Shown here one piece after another: positions 1 through 6,853 of a DNA stretch of 10,752 nt. The stretch is from Planctomycetota bacterium (lineage in GTDB: Bacteria; Planctomycetota; UBA1135): positions 1 through 10,752 of the forward strand of contig JALUUN010000310.1 in assembly GCA_027021325.1 (NCBI GenBank), in the 5' to 3' direction. A program made the position numbers and the translations under genes. The notes under the pieces are model-generated. The model worked only from the letters and a program-made list of their open reading frames with translations, was not told where the DNA came from and did not search any database. Each line of letters starts with the position of its first letter. Within the stretch, counting starts at the first letter, position 1.

Positions 1-649
1 CCTGCACGACGGGAACGAAGGACCCAATACCGGCGGCATGGGGGCGATCTCGCCGAACCCCCTGGTCAGCGAGCGCAGCCGCGACGCCATCGAGCGCCAG
101 ATCCTTCTGCAGACCATCCATGGGCTGAACCACGAGGGCCGGCGCTTCCACGGCTGCCTCTTCGCCGGCCTCAAGCTGACCCCGGCCGGTCCCAAGGTCC
201 TGGAGTTCAACGTCCGCTTCGGGGACCCCGAGACCCAGGTCCTCATGCTCCGCTTCCAGAGCGACCTCCTGCCCTACCTGCATGCCGCCGCTGCCGGCGA
301 CCTTGAGAGCCTGGAGGCTCCCGAATGGGACCCGCGGCCGGCGATCACCGTGGTCCTGGCCTCGCCGGGCTACCCGGGCAGCTACCCCAGGGGTCTGCCC
401 ATCGAGGGTCTCGAGGGCCTCGAGACCGGCGACGAACTGCAGGTCTTCCACGCCGGGACCGCCCGCGACGCCGAGGGCCGGCTGGTGACCGCCGGCGGCC
501 GGGTCCTGGCGGTCTCGGCCCTGGGCGAGGACCTGGAGGCCGCCCGGCGCCGGGCCTACGCGGCGGTCGAGACCCTCCACTTCGAGGGCGCCCACTGGCG
601 GCGGGACATCGGGCGCGCGGGGCTGGAAGCCCTGGAGGCCGGGCGGTGA
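1..649 (+). CDS. purD: Phosphoribosylamine--glycine ligase (GAR synthetase), C-terminal part
   Basis: Partial gene; the 5' end lies before the window and base 2 is the first full in-frame codon. PurD joins glycine to 5-phosphoribosylamine with ATP, the second step of purine synthesis, in the cytoplasm. The visible 215 residues begin inside the ATP-grasp domain with the PurD signature GPNTGGMGAISPNP, continue through LEFNVRFGDPETQ (the Glu and Asn that hold Mg-ATP in the family), and end with the C-terminal domain, where GYPGSYPRG, FHAGT, TAGGRVL and the final RRDIG all match positions conserved in E. coli PurD. No frameshift is seen. The TGA stop (647-649) overlaps the GTG start of the next gene, so the two are probably co-transcribed and translationally coupled. 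Identity is near certain; only the N-terminal third is unseen. Confidence 0.97.
   Translation, partial: LHDGNEGPNTGGMGAISPNPLVSERSRDAIERQILLQTIHGLNHEGRRFHGCLFAGLKLTPAGPKVLEFNVRFGDPETQVLMLRFQSDLLPYLHAAAAGDLESLEAPEWDPRPAITVVLASPGYPGSYPRGLPIEGLEGLETGDELQVFHAGTARDAEGRLVTAGGRVLAVSALGEDLEAARRRAYAAVETLHFEGAHWRRDIGRAGLEALEAGR
634..638 (+). promoter_or_regulatory. Ribosome binding site for the Fur-family gene
   Basis: GGAGG lies inside the last codons of purD, seven bases before the GTG at 646. This near-consensus Shine-Dalgarno sequence decides the start of the downstream gene, which otherwise has no early ATG. Confidence 0.75.
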
Positions 650-1131
650 ACGTCGAGACCGCCCGCAGGCGCTTCGAGGCCTACCTGCGGGAACGGGGAC
701 TGCGCGTGACCCGGCCGCGCATGGAGATCCTGGAACTGGCCTGGAGTACCCACCGGCACTTCAGCGCCGAGGAACTCTGGGGCTGGGTCCGGGAGCGCAG
801 CTCCACCACCTCCCGGGCCACGGTCTACCGGACCCTCGCTCTCCTGGTCGAGGGCGGCTTCCTTGCGCCCCTGGACGACCGAAGCGGCCAGATGCTCTAT
901 GAGCACATCCTCGGCCACAGCCACCACGACCACATGATCTGCCTGGGCTGCGGCCGCATCCTCGAGTTCCGCAACGAGGCCATCGAGGAACTGCAGGAGG
1001 AGGTCGCCCGGGAGCATGGCTTCCACCTGACCGGTCATACCCTCACCCTCGAGGGCTACTGCCGTTCCTGCGCCCGGCGCCGGCCCGGGCTCCTGGAGGG
1101 GGGACGGGAGGAGGCAGCCGGAGGCTCCTGA
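646..1131 (+). CDS. fur: Fur-family metal-dependent transcriptional regulator
   Basis: 161-residue protein, the usual Fur length. The N-terminal winged helix (about residues 5-80) carries HFSAEEL and the recognition helix SRATVYRTL typical of Fur/PerR proteins. The C-terminal dimerisation domain has the metal ligands HSHHDH (91-96), Glu107 in ILEF, His124 and His131, plus two CxxC pairs (99/102 and 139/142) that form the structural zinc site. Glu at 107 is the Fur-type residue; PerR peroxide sensors have Asp here, so iron (or another divalent metal) sensing is more likely than peroxide sensing. That subclass is inference. The GTG start is chosen because it overlaps the purD stop in a GTGA and has GGAGG seven bases upstream; the first ATG (721) would cut off the N-terminal helix. 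The short tail after the last CxxC is rich in Arg, Gly and Glu. The gene converges on the lipoprotein gene with three bases between stops. Zur or Nur cannot be excluded. Confidence 0.93.
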   Translation: MNVETARRRFEAYLRERGLRVTRPRMEILELAWSTHRHFSAEELWGWVRERSSTTSRATVYRTLALLVEGGFLAPLDDRSGQMLYEHILGHSHHDHMICLGCGRILEFRNEAIEELQEEVAREHGFHLTGHTLTLEGYCRSCARRRPGLLEGGREEAAGGS

Positions 1132-1139
1132 GCCTCAGG
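1121..1139. terminator. Nested palindromes at the convergent fur / lipoprotein junction
   Basis: GAGGCT (1121-1126) pairs with AGCCTC (1131-1136) across a four-base loop. An overlapping alternative is CCTGAG-C-CTCAGG (1127-1139). Both stop codons (TGA 1129-1131 on plus, TCA 1135-1137 read as TGA on minus) lie in these repeats. There is no T-run on either side, so this would be a bidirectional hairpin terminator without a U-tract. Function is inferred from position and symmetry only. Confidence 0.4.
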
Positions 1140-1539
1140 GAGCCAAGGAGTCGCGGATCTCCTCGGCCAGGGCCTGGGCCAGCTCGGCGCGGCCGCGCAG
1201 GGTGCTGCGCGCCGAGATCTTGAGGATCGCCGAATTCTCCGCGCCGGGTACCGTGAAGACCTGAATGACGACGTCGGCCTCGTCGAGCTCACACTCGATG
1301 CGCCGGGAGGCGGGGACCTCCTTGAGGTCCTGGGCGCCCCGGTTGCGGCAGACGGCGAGTGCCGCCTGGTAGACCCGCTCCGGAGAGTGGGCGAGGCGCA
1401 TCTCGCCGGTGTCGTCGGAGTTCTCGGCCAGGACCCAGGCACCGATACCGGCGCCCACGGCCACGAGGCCGACGGCGCAGCCGGGGGTGAGCGCCAGGAG
1501 GGCGAGCAGGAGCGGGCGGAGAAGGGCGGTCTTGGCCAT
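1135..1539 (-). CDS. Small putative lipoprotein, DUF3568-like
   Basis: 134-residue protein of unknown function, probably exported. It begins with a Lys/Arg-containing n-region and a leucine-rich core (residues 5-17) ending at TPGC, so Cys21 is the candidate lipidation site; Thr at -3 and Pro at -2 make this an atypical lipobox. A glycine/alanine-rich hydrophobic stretch follows (22-38), then a soluble domain of about 95 residues. Its layout, HSPERVYQAALAVCRNRG followed by alternating beta-type segments and a C-terminal helix ending EEIRDSL, resembles the small DUF3568 lipoproteins, in which a conserved 'V...A' helix is followed by a strand-rich core. The resemblance is from memory of the family pattern and is moderate. 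The ATG at 1539 has only a weak GGAA upstream. It is last in the minus-strand series after the ChaN-like gene (60-base gap) and could have its own promoter. No function can be assigned. Confidence 0.75.
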   Translation of the reverse strand: MAKTALLRPLLLALLALTPGCAVGLVAVGAGIGAWVLAENSDDTGEMRLAHSPERVYQAALAVCRNRGAQDLKEVPASRRIECELDEADVVIQVFTVPGAENSAILKISARSTLRGRAELAQALAEEIRDSLAP

Positions 1540-1577
1540 GGTGGGTTCCGTCGCCGCGCAGACTACCCGCGAGACGG

Positions 1578-1610
1578 TTCCGACGGAAGGCCGCGCCCTT
1601 CAGGCGGCCT
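1578..1610 (-). terminator. Hairpin at the end of the ChaN-like gene plus a TTCCG-A-CGGAA palindrome
   Basis: AGGCCGC (1588-1594) and GCGGCCT (1604-1610) form a seven-base stem with a nine-base loop that contains the stop codon of the ChaN-like gene (1600-1602). It runs directly into a perfect odd palindrome TTCCG-A-CGGAA (1578-1588). The 60-base gap therefore holds either a weak terminator or an operator for the downstream lipoprotein gene. No T-run follows on the minus strand. Confidence 0.3.
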
Positions 1611-2943
1611 GCCCGCGGCGGGAAGGGCGCGCCGCCGCCTGGAGCAGGGCCAGGAGCTCCCGCGCCTCGAGGGGCCCGCGGGCGGCGAGGCGCGAGGCGA
1701 GGCGCCGTCCCCGGAGCTCGGCAAGGAGCGCCTCGGGCGGCCCCGTCCGGCTCTCCCGAGGCGGGCGCGGGCCGCGGCGGACGCCGAGGTCGCGCAGCAG
1801 GCCCTCCGCGCGTCCGGGCCGGAAGAAGGGATCCAGGAGGCCGGCGCAGAGGAGCCGGAAGGCGCGGCGCGCGGCGGTGGAGGCGCGGGCGCCGGATTCC
1901 AGGGCCAGGACCTGGGCGGCGGCGTCCGTCAGCTCGGCCAGGGAGGGGCGGCCCGGGACCCAGGCCAGGGGAAGGCGCGGGTGGACCAGCGGACGGGCGG
2001 GCGGGGCCTGCAGGAGGCTCCGGTCGGCCGGAGCGAGTAGGGCCCGGAAGTCCTCCCAGGCACCGGGGCCGAGGACCGCCAGACGGCTCTCGGGCCGCGG
2101 CAGGCCCAGGGCCCGGGCCAGGCCTTCGGCGAGGTCCTCGGCCAGGCCCTCCAGGGTCTCCTCGAACTCCTCGGGGTCGGCGGCCGCGCCGCCGGCCAGG
2201 GCGGCGGCGTGGAGCTCCAGGGGACTGCTGTGGATCCAGGCCCAGTGGCCGCCGCCGAGTTCCAGGATCTCCTCTTCACGGCGCTGCCCGCGGCCCGGCC
2301 ACAGGGGCTCGGGGGCCTGATGAAGGCAGAGAGGCCAGGCGCCTTCGGCGCGCAGGCCTCGGGGCAGGTGGGCGTCGGCGAGGTGCCAGTCCCCGGCCAG
2401 GATCCAGACCGGCCCGCGCCCGCGCCAGGCCTCCCAGGCCTGGACCAGTCCGGCGTCCCGCCGCCGGGCGCCGGGCTCGCCGAGACCCGGCCCGGCGACA
2501 CGTCCGCCGGCGGCGGCCAGGGCGCCCAGGAGCTCGCGGTAGCCTGCCGGCGGAGGGGCCCCGGGAAGGAGCGCCGGCATCCGTTCCAGGGCCTCCGCGG
2601 CCGGGCAGGGTTCGCGTTCCGGCCAGAGCTCGAGGAGGAGCAGGGGGGGTGCCGGCAGGGGGGCATCCCGCAACAGGCGGGCGAGCCGCCGGCGGCAGCG
2701 GGGCAGGGGATGGAAATCCCCGGCCAGGAGCAGTTCCGCCCTCGCGGCCGCGGTCTGCAGGTCCCCGAGACCGCGCCGGCGTCCCCGGCCCGGCGGGAAG
2801 GTCCGCCGCCAGGCCTCGCGATACTCCCGGAGTTCCGGCGGCAGGGGCCACCGGGAGGCCCAGGAGGCTGCGAGCTCCTGCTCCAGGCCGGCGAAGGCGG
2901 CCTGCAGGGGGGGAGAGGGGACGGCCATGGCCTGACCCGCCAT
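1600..2943 (-). CDS. ChaN-like (TIKI/EreA-type fold) protein of unknown function
   Basis: 447-residue protein. Two motifs stand out: LLLAGDFHPLPRC (about 72-84) followed by LLLLELWPER, and WILAGDWHLADAHLP (180-194). A GDxH after a hydrophobic strand, an E a short way downstream, and a second GDxH are the pattern of ChaN-like haem-binding proteins and the wider TIKI/TraB/erythromycin-esterase superfamily, where these His/Glu residues bind metal or haem or act in catalysis. The assignment rests on these motifs. The C-terminal 200 residues are Ala/Leu/Arg-rich helices without a motif I recognise. No signal peptide or lipobox is visible, unlike classical ChaN lipoproteins, so it may be cytoplasmic. 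ATG 2943 is used; ATG 2928 (Met6) is equally possible, since neither has a clear ribosome site. It lies 45 bases after purQ and 60 bases before the lipoprotein gene, probably within the purLQ transcription unit. Substrate and role are unknown. Confidence 0.7.
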   Translation of the reverse strand: MAGQAMAVPSPPLQAAFAGLEQELAASWASRWPLPPELREYREAWRRTFPPGRGRRRGLGDLQTAAARAELLLAGDFHPLPRCRRRLARLLRDAPLPAPPLLLLELWPEREPCPAAEALERMPALLPGAPPPAGYRELLGALAAAGGRVAGPGLGEPGARRRDAGLVQAWEAWRGRGPVWILAGDWHLADAHLPRGLRAEGAWPLCLHQAPEPLWPGRGQRREEEILELGGGHWAWIHSSPLELHAAALAGGAAADPEEFEETLEGLAEDLAEGLARALGLPRPESRLAVLGPGAWEDFRALLAPADRSLLQAPPARPLVHPRLPLAWVPGRPSLAELTDAAAQVLALESGARASTAARRAFRLLCAGLLDPFFRPGRAEGLLRDLGVRRGPRPPRESRTGPPEALLAELRGRRLASRLAARGPLEARELLALLQAAARPSRRGQAA

Positions 2944-2976
2944 CGGCTGGAGCGTGGCCGCGGCTGGAATGCCCCC

Positions 2977-2997
2977 GTGGGAGCGGCCTCAGGCCGG
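2977..2997 (-). repeat. REP-like GTGGGAGCGGC hairpin at the end of purQ
   Basis: On the plus strand GTGGGAGCGGC is followed by CTCAGGCCG, giving the stem CGGCC (2984-2988) / GGCCG (2992-2996) with loop TCA, which is the purQ stop codon read from the other strand. The string closely resembles the GTRGGAGCGGC(Y)TCAGCCGCGA core of repetitive extragenic palindromes known from pseudomonads and xanthomonads. Only one copy is in the window, so repeat status cannot be shown here; it may simply be a terminator hairpin for purQ. Confidence 0.35.
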
Positions 2998-3768
2998 GGA
3001 GCCGGCGCCGTAGGGCTGGAGGAGGCCGCGGAAGAAGGCCAGGCCCTCCGTCCCGTCCCCCCAGCGGCCCGGACGCGAGTCGGGCAGGTGGGCGGGGGAG
3101 AGGTTGCGCTCCGGGTGGGGCATGAGGCCGACGATGCGGCCGGAGGCCGAGACCAGGCCGGCGATGGCGGCGGTACTGCCGTTCGGGCAGGCGGGCCAGT
3201 CCTCGACCGGCTCCCCGCGGGCGTCCACGTAGCGGAAGGCGATGCGCCCCTCTTCCTCCAGGCGTGCGGGGGCCCCGCGCTCGCGGAAGACGAGGCGTCC
3301 CTCGGCGTGGGCCACCGGAGCCGGCAGCAGACTCCCTGCCGGCAGGACGTGGCCGAGGCCGGCTTCCACCCGCAGGCGCACCCAGCGGCACTCGAAGCGG
3401 TGGTTCCGGTTCCAGGTGAGGGTGGCGTGGATCCCCTCCAGGTCCGGGAGCAGGCCGGCCCGGACCAGGGCCTGGAAGCCGTTGCAGACGCCGAACAGGC
3501 TGCCGCCGCGCTCGTGGTGCTCGCCCAGGGCGTCACCCAGGTAGCGCCGCAGCTCGAGGGCGAGGATGCGGCCGGCACCGAGGTCGTCGCCGTAGGTGAA
3601 GCCGCCGGGCAGGGCGACGAGGTCGACCTCGCGGATCCGTTGCGGGCGCTCGCGCAGGGCGAGGAGGTGTTCCTCCTCGACGCGGGCGCCGGCGCGCTCG
3701 AAGGCGAAGGCCAGCTCCCGGTCGCAGTTGGTGCCGGCGGTGCGGATCAGGAGGACGCGGGCTTGCAT
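2989..3768 (-). CDS. purQ: FGAM synthetase glutaminase subunit PurQ
   Basis: 259-residue class I glutamine amidotransferase that releases ammonia from glutamine for PurL in the fourth step of purine synthesis. The nucleophile is Cys95 in FGVCNGFQAL; the other triad members are His218 and Glu220 in GLMPHPERN. PGGFTYGDDLGAG (54-66) forms the oxyanion strand loop, and RTAGTNCDRE at the N-terminus is the standard PurQ start. NGSTAAIAGL before the His/Glu motif is also family-typical. It is about 30 residues longer than the ~227-residue Bacillus protein, mostly in the 160-195 region and the C-terminal tail. The ATG follows the purL stop by two bases with no good Shine-Dalgarno, so translation is probably coupled to purL, which fits a fixed subunit ratio in the complex. 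The TGA lies in a hairpin loop. Confidence 0.97.
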   Translation of the reverse strand: MQARVLLIRTAGTNCDRELAFAFERAGARVEEEHLLALRERPQRIREVDLVALPGGFTYGDDLGAGRILALELRRYLGDALGEHHERGGSLFGVCNGFQALVRAGLLPDLEGIHATLTWNRNHRFECRWVRLRVEAGLGHVLPAGSLLPAPVAHAEGRLVFRERGAPARLEEEGRIAFRYVDARGEPVEDWPACPNGSTAAIAGLVSASGRIVGLMPHPERNLSPAHLPDSRPGRWGDGTEGLAFFRGLLQPYGAGSPA

Positions 3769-3770
3769 GC

Positions 3771-6704
3771 TCAGGCAGGGACCGGCGGCGGAGCGGCGGC
3801 GCCGTTGCTGCGGGCCAGGGCGGCGACCTCCTCCTCCAGGAGGTCCCGGCCCTGGTCCAGGATGCGCAGGAGGGGCTCGGGAAGGACGCGGCCCAGGACC
3901 GCCCAGGGCTGTCCCCGCAGGTGGCGTTCGAAGGCCTCGAGGTCGGCGGGGGCGATCTCGACCAGGAAGCGGGTGGGCGTCTCGCTGAAGAGAGCGGCGA
4001 GGACCGGGAGGCGTCCGGCGGCGGGCAGCGGCGCCAGGTCGAGTTCGGCGCCCAGGCCGGTGCCGAAGCCCATCTCGGCCGCGGCGGCGGCGAGCCCGCC
4101 CTCGGAGAGGTCATGGCAGGCGCGCACCAGCCCCGCCTCCTGGGCCGCATGGAGAGCGGCGACGAGCGACGGCGCCCGCTCCAGGTCCGGTCTCGGCGGC
4201 CGGCTGTCCCCGAGGCCCAGGAGCTCGGAGGCCACCGAGGCGCCGCCCTCCGGCCGCGTCAGCCCGACCACCGCCAGAAGGTCCCCGGCCTCCTGCAGGA
4301 AGGCCGGCACCGCCCGCTCGCCGTCGGCGAGGGGGGCGACGGCGGTGGCGAGCAGCGTCGGCGGGATCGGGATCTCCCGGTCTCCGGAGCGGTACTCGTT
4401 GTTCAGGCTGTCCTTGCCGCTGATGAAGGGTGCGCCGAAGGCCAGGGCGGCCTCGTAGCAGGCCTCCGCCGCCCGGACCAGCGCCCCGAGCCGGTCCGGT
4501 TTCCGGCAGTCGCCCCAGCAGAAGTTGTCCAGCAAGGCCAGACGGTGCGGGTCGCCCCCGGCGGCGACGACATTGCGCACCGCCTCGTCGATGGCACAGG
4601 CCGCTCCGGCCCAGGGGTCCAGGAGGCCGACCGCCGGGGCCAGACCGCAGCCCAGGACCACGGCCTCCGGCCGCCGCGGGTCGGGGCGCAGGACCGCACC
4701 GTCGCCGGGGGCGCACTGCTCCGGTCCCTGGTAGGGCTTCAGGAGCGTTCCGCCCTGGACCTCGTGGTCGTACTGGCGGACGACCCACTCCTTGCTGGCC
4801 ACCGCGGGATGCTCCAGGACCCGGTGCAGCAGGGGCCCCGGCGGCGCCTCTTCCGGTTCCGGCCAGGGGGTCGCGGGAAGGTCGCGCTCGACGACCTCGG
4901 CGGGGCGCTCGGGCTGGGGAACGCCGCCGTGCAGGAAGTCCATGCCGAGTTCGCCCACGACCTCGCCGTGCCAGCGCAGGACCAGGCGCCGGTCGCCGGT
5001 GAAGCGGCCGATGGCCACGGCCTCCACCTCTTCCGCCCGGCACAGCTCGAGGAGCTCCTGCAAGCGCTCCGGCGGCACCGCCAGCACCATGCGCTCCTGG
5101 GCCTCGGAGATCCAGACCTCGGCGTAGGAGAGGCCCGGGTACTTCAGGGGTACGGTCTCCAGATCCACCTCGGCGCCGGTCTCCTCCCCCATCTCACCGA
5201 CGGCGGAGGAGAAGCCGCCGGCGCCGCAGTCGGTGACCGCCCGGTAGAGGCGGCGGTCGCGGGCCTGGAGGAGGACGTCGAGGAGTTTCTTCTCGGTGAT
5301 CGGGTCGCCGATCTGGACGGCGGTGCTGTCGGCGCTCTCGCTCTCCTCGTGCAGGGCCTCGGAGGAGAAGGTCGCGCCGTGGATGCCGTCGCGGCCGGTG
5401 CGTCCGCCGAGGGCGACGATCACGTCGCCGGGGTGCACCTCCTTGTCCACACAGGCGCGCGGGATCTCGCCGACGCAGCCGGCGAAGACCAGGGGATTGG
5501 CGACGTAGCCGGGATGCCGCAGGACGGTGCCGCAAACCGTGGGGATGCCCATGCGGTTGCCGTAGTCGCGCACGCCGGCGACGACCCCTTCGAGGATGCG
5601 GTCCGGCGAGAGCGTGCCCGGCGGCAGATCGCCGGCCTCCAGTCCTGCCGGCCCGACGCAGAAGACATCGAGGTTGGCGAAGGGCCGGGCGCCGCGCCCG
5701 GTGCCGAGGATGTCGCGGATCACGCCGCCGATGCCGGTGCCGGCGCCGCCGTAGGGCTCGAGAGCGCTCGGGTGGTTGTGGGTCTCCACCTTCACGGCGA
5801 TTCCGGTCTCGGGGGTCAGCTCGACGACCCCGGCGTTGTCGCGGAAGACGCTCCAGCACCAGGGAGGGGAGAGGCGCTCGGTGGCGGCGAAGACCGTCTC
5901 CTTCAGCAGGTTCTGGAAGAGGCGTTCGCGCTTCAGCCCGCCCCGGTCGTCGAGGACCCGCAGGCGCACCGGACCGGTGAGGGTCTTGTGCTTGCAGTGC
6001 TCGGACCAGGTCTGGGCCAGGGTCTCGAGTTCGACGTCGCTCGGCTCCCGGCCCAGGCGCCGGAAGTGCTTCTGGATGGCCAGCATCTCCTCCCGGGAGA
6101 GGGCCAGGCCGTGCTCCCGGGAGAGCCGCTCGAGCGCTTCGGGGTCTCGTTCGAGGACCGGGACCTCGACGCGCTGCGGCCCCGGTGCGGGCGGCCGCTC
6201 CTCGAAGCGGCGCAGGGCGAGGACCCGGCTGCCCGGGAGGGCGTCTTCGATCGTGGGGTTGGCCAGGGCCCGGCCGCCGGCGCCGAGCAGCGCCTCGGCG
6301 TCGGGAGCCTCGCCTTCCAGGCGCCAGGCACGGTAGCTCTCGAGCCAGGCGCCCTCCGGCAGAGTGATGTCGAGAAGGGCCAGGGCGCGGCGCGCCGAGG
6401 CCGCCTCCGGATCGGCCACGCCGGCATGGCGGCGGACGACGAGCAGGCGTTCGCCATCCTCGGGCACCTGGCCGGGCCCGAGGATGCGCCAGGTCTCGAC
6501 CACCGGATCGGCGAGGAGCTCGCGGGCGATGCGTTCGACTTCCTCCAGGCGGAGGGAAGCCGGAAGCAGCCAGCCCTTGAGGAAACGGATCCGGCCCGCA
6601 ACCGGGCAGCCGGCCTGCCGCAGGCGCCGTGCCGCCTCGTCGCCCAGGGGATCGGAGTGCTCGGGGAGGAGCTCGAGTTCGACGCGCCAGGCCGGTTCCT
6701 GCAT
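3771..6704 (-). CDS. purL: FGAM synthetase, PurS-like region fused to PurL
   Basis: 977-residue protein that converts FGAR to FGAM with ATP and ammonia from PurQ. The N-terminal 165 residues look like two PurS-type modules in tandem: about 6-74 (ending RELLADPVVETWRI) and 86-160 (RRHAGVADPEAASARRAL, ending LANPTIED). PurS is a separate ~80-residue protein in Bacillus. The PurL core follows: QTWSEHCKHK (231-240), VETHNHPSALEPYGGAGTG (306-324), CGAGGFSSAVGEMG (493-506), ISGKDSLNNE (761-770) and HDLSEGG (864-870), i.e. two AIRS-like halves with both nucleotide-binding signatures. The last 15 residues are an Ala/Pro tail. The ATG at 6704 is chosen because the protein matches the family from residue 6 on; an ATG at 6827 would add an Arg/Pro/Ala-rich stretch spanning the promoter region. 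The ribosome site is weak (GGGAT). It is first of a minus-strand operon with purQ, and no separate purS is seen. Confidence 0.96.
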   Translation of the reverse strand: MQEPAWRVELELLPEHSDPLGDEAARRLRQAGCPVAGRIRFLKGWLLPASLRLEEVERIARELLADPVVETWRILGPGQVPEDGERLLVVRRHAGVADPEAASARRALALLDITLPEGAWLESYRAWRLEGEAPDAEALLGAGGRALANPTIEDALPGSRVLALRRFEERPPAPGPQRVEVPVLERDPEALERLSREHGLALSREEMLAIQKHFRRLGREPSDVELETLAQTWSEHCKHKTLTGPVRLRVLDDRGGLKRERLFQNLLKETVFAATERLSPPWCWSVFRDNAGVVELTPETGIAVKVETHNHPSALEPYGGAGTGIGGVIRDILGTGRGARPFANLDVFCVGPAGLEAGDLPPGTLSPDRILEGVVAGVRDYGNRMGIPTVCGTVLRHPGYVANPLVFAGCVGEIPRACVDKEVHPGDVIVALGGRTGRDGIHGATFSSEALHEESESADSTAVQIGDPITEKKLLDVLLQARDRRLYRAVTDCGAGGFSSAVGEMGEETGAEVDLETVPLKYPGLSYAEVWISEAQERMVLAVPPERLQELLELCRAEEVEAVAIGRFTGDRRLVLRWHGEVVGELGMDFLHGGVPQPERPAEVVERDLPATPWPEPEEAPPGPLLHRVLEHPAVASKEWVVRQYDHEVQGGTLLKPYQGPEQCAPGDGAVLRPDPRRPEAVVLGCGLAPAVGLLDPWAGAACAIDEAVRNVVAAGGDPHRLALLDNFCWGDCRKPDRLGALVRAAEACYEAALAFGAPFISGKDSLNNEYRSGDREIPIPPTLLATAVAPLADGERAVPAFLQEAGDLLAVVGLTRPEGGASVASELLGLGDSRPPRPDLERAPSLVAALHAAQEAGLVRACHDLSEGGLAAAAAEMGFGTGLGAELDLAPLPAAGRLPVLAALFSETPTRFLVEIAPADLEAFERHLRGQPWAVLGRVLPEPLLRILDQGRDLLEEEVAALARSNGAAAPPPVPA

Positions 6705-6788
6705 GGAAGGATCCCGCCGCGGCGGGGCTCGCGCCGGAGCGGGCGCACATCCTAGCGGGGCCCGGGGCCGGAAGCGTCCCCGCTGCGG

Positions 6789-6804
6789 CGCCGCGGCCGC
6801 GGCG
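6789..6804. repeat. 16-bp perfect palindrome upstream of accA
   Basis: CGCCGCGGCCGCGGCG reads the same on both strands and ends two bases before the candidate -10 box TATGAT. This would place it over the spacer and -35 of an accA promoter, a classic operator position. It could also be a chance product of the extreme GC content. Confidence 0.35.
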
Positions 6805-6853
6805 GCTATGATGAGGAGGGCCGGCACCGGACTTCCCGGGGCCGCCCGCCCCT

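Noticed and set aside
325..1131. Apparent 268-codon protein fusing an Arg/Gly-rich N-terminus to the Fur regulator
   Set aside because: The first 107 codons are purD in the wrong frame; Fur similarity begins at GTG 646, which has its own ribosome site.
2209..4458. Plus-strand open frame of 749 codons spanning opposite the ChaN-like gene, purQ and the end of purL
   Set aside because: It crosses gene boundaries of three minus-strand genes and has biased, repetitive composition without domains.
3921..6755. Plus-strand open frame of 944 codons opposite purL
   Set aside because: An antisense shadow of purL with no recognisable motif; purL carries unmistakable FGAM synthetase signatures along its full length.
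6705..6827. Longer PurL starting at ATG 6827
   Set aside because: The added 41 residues are Ala/Arg/Pro-rich, have no match to PurS/PurL and would cover the divergent promoter region.
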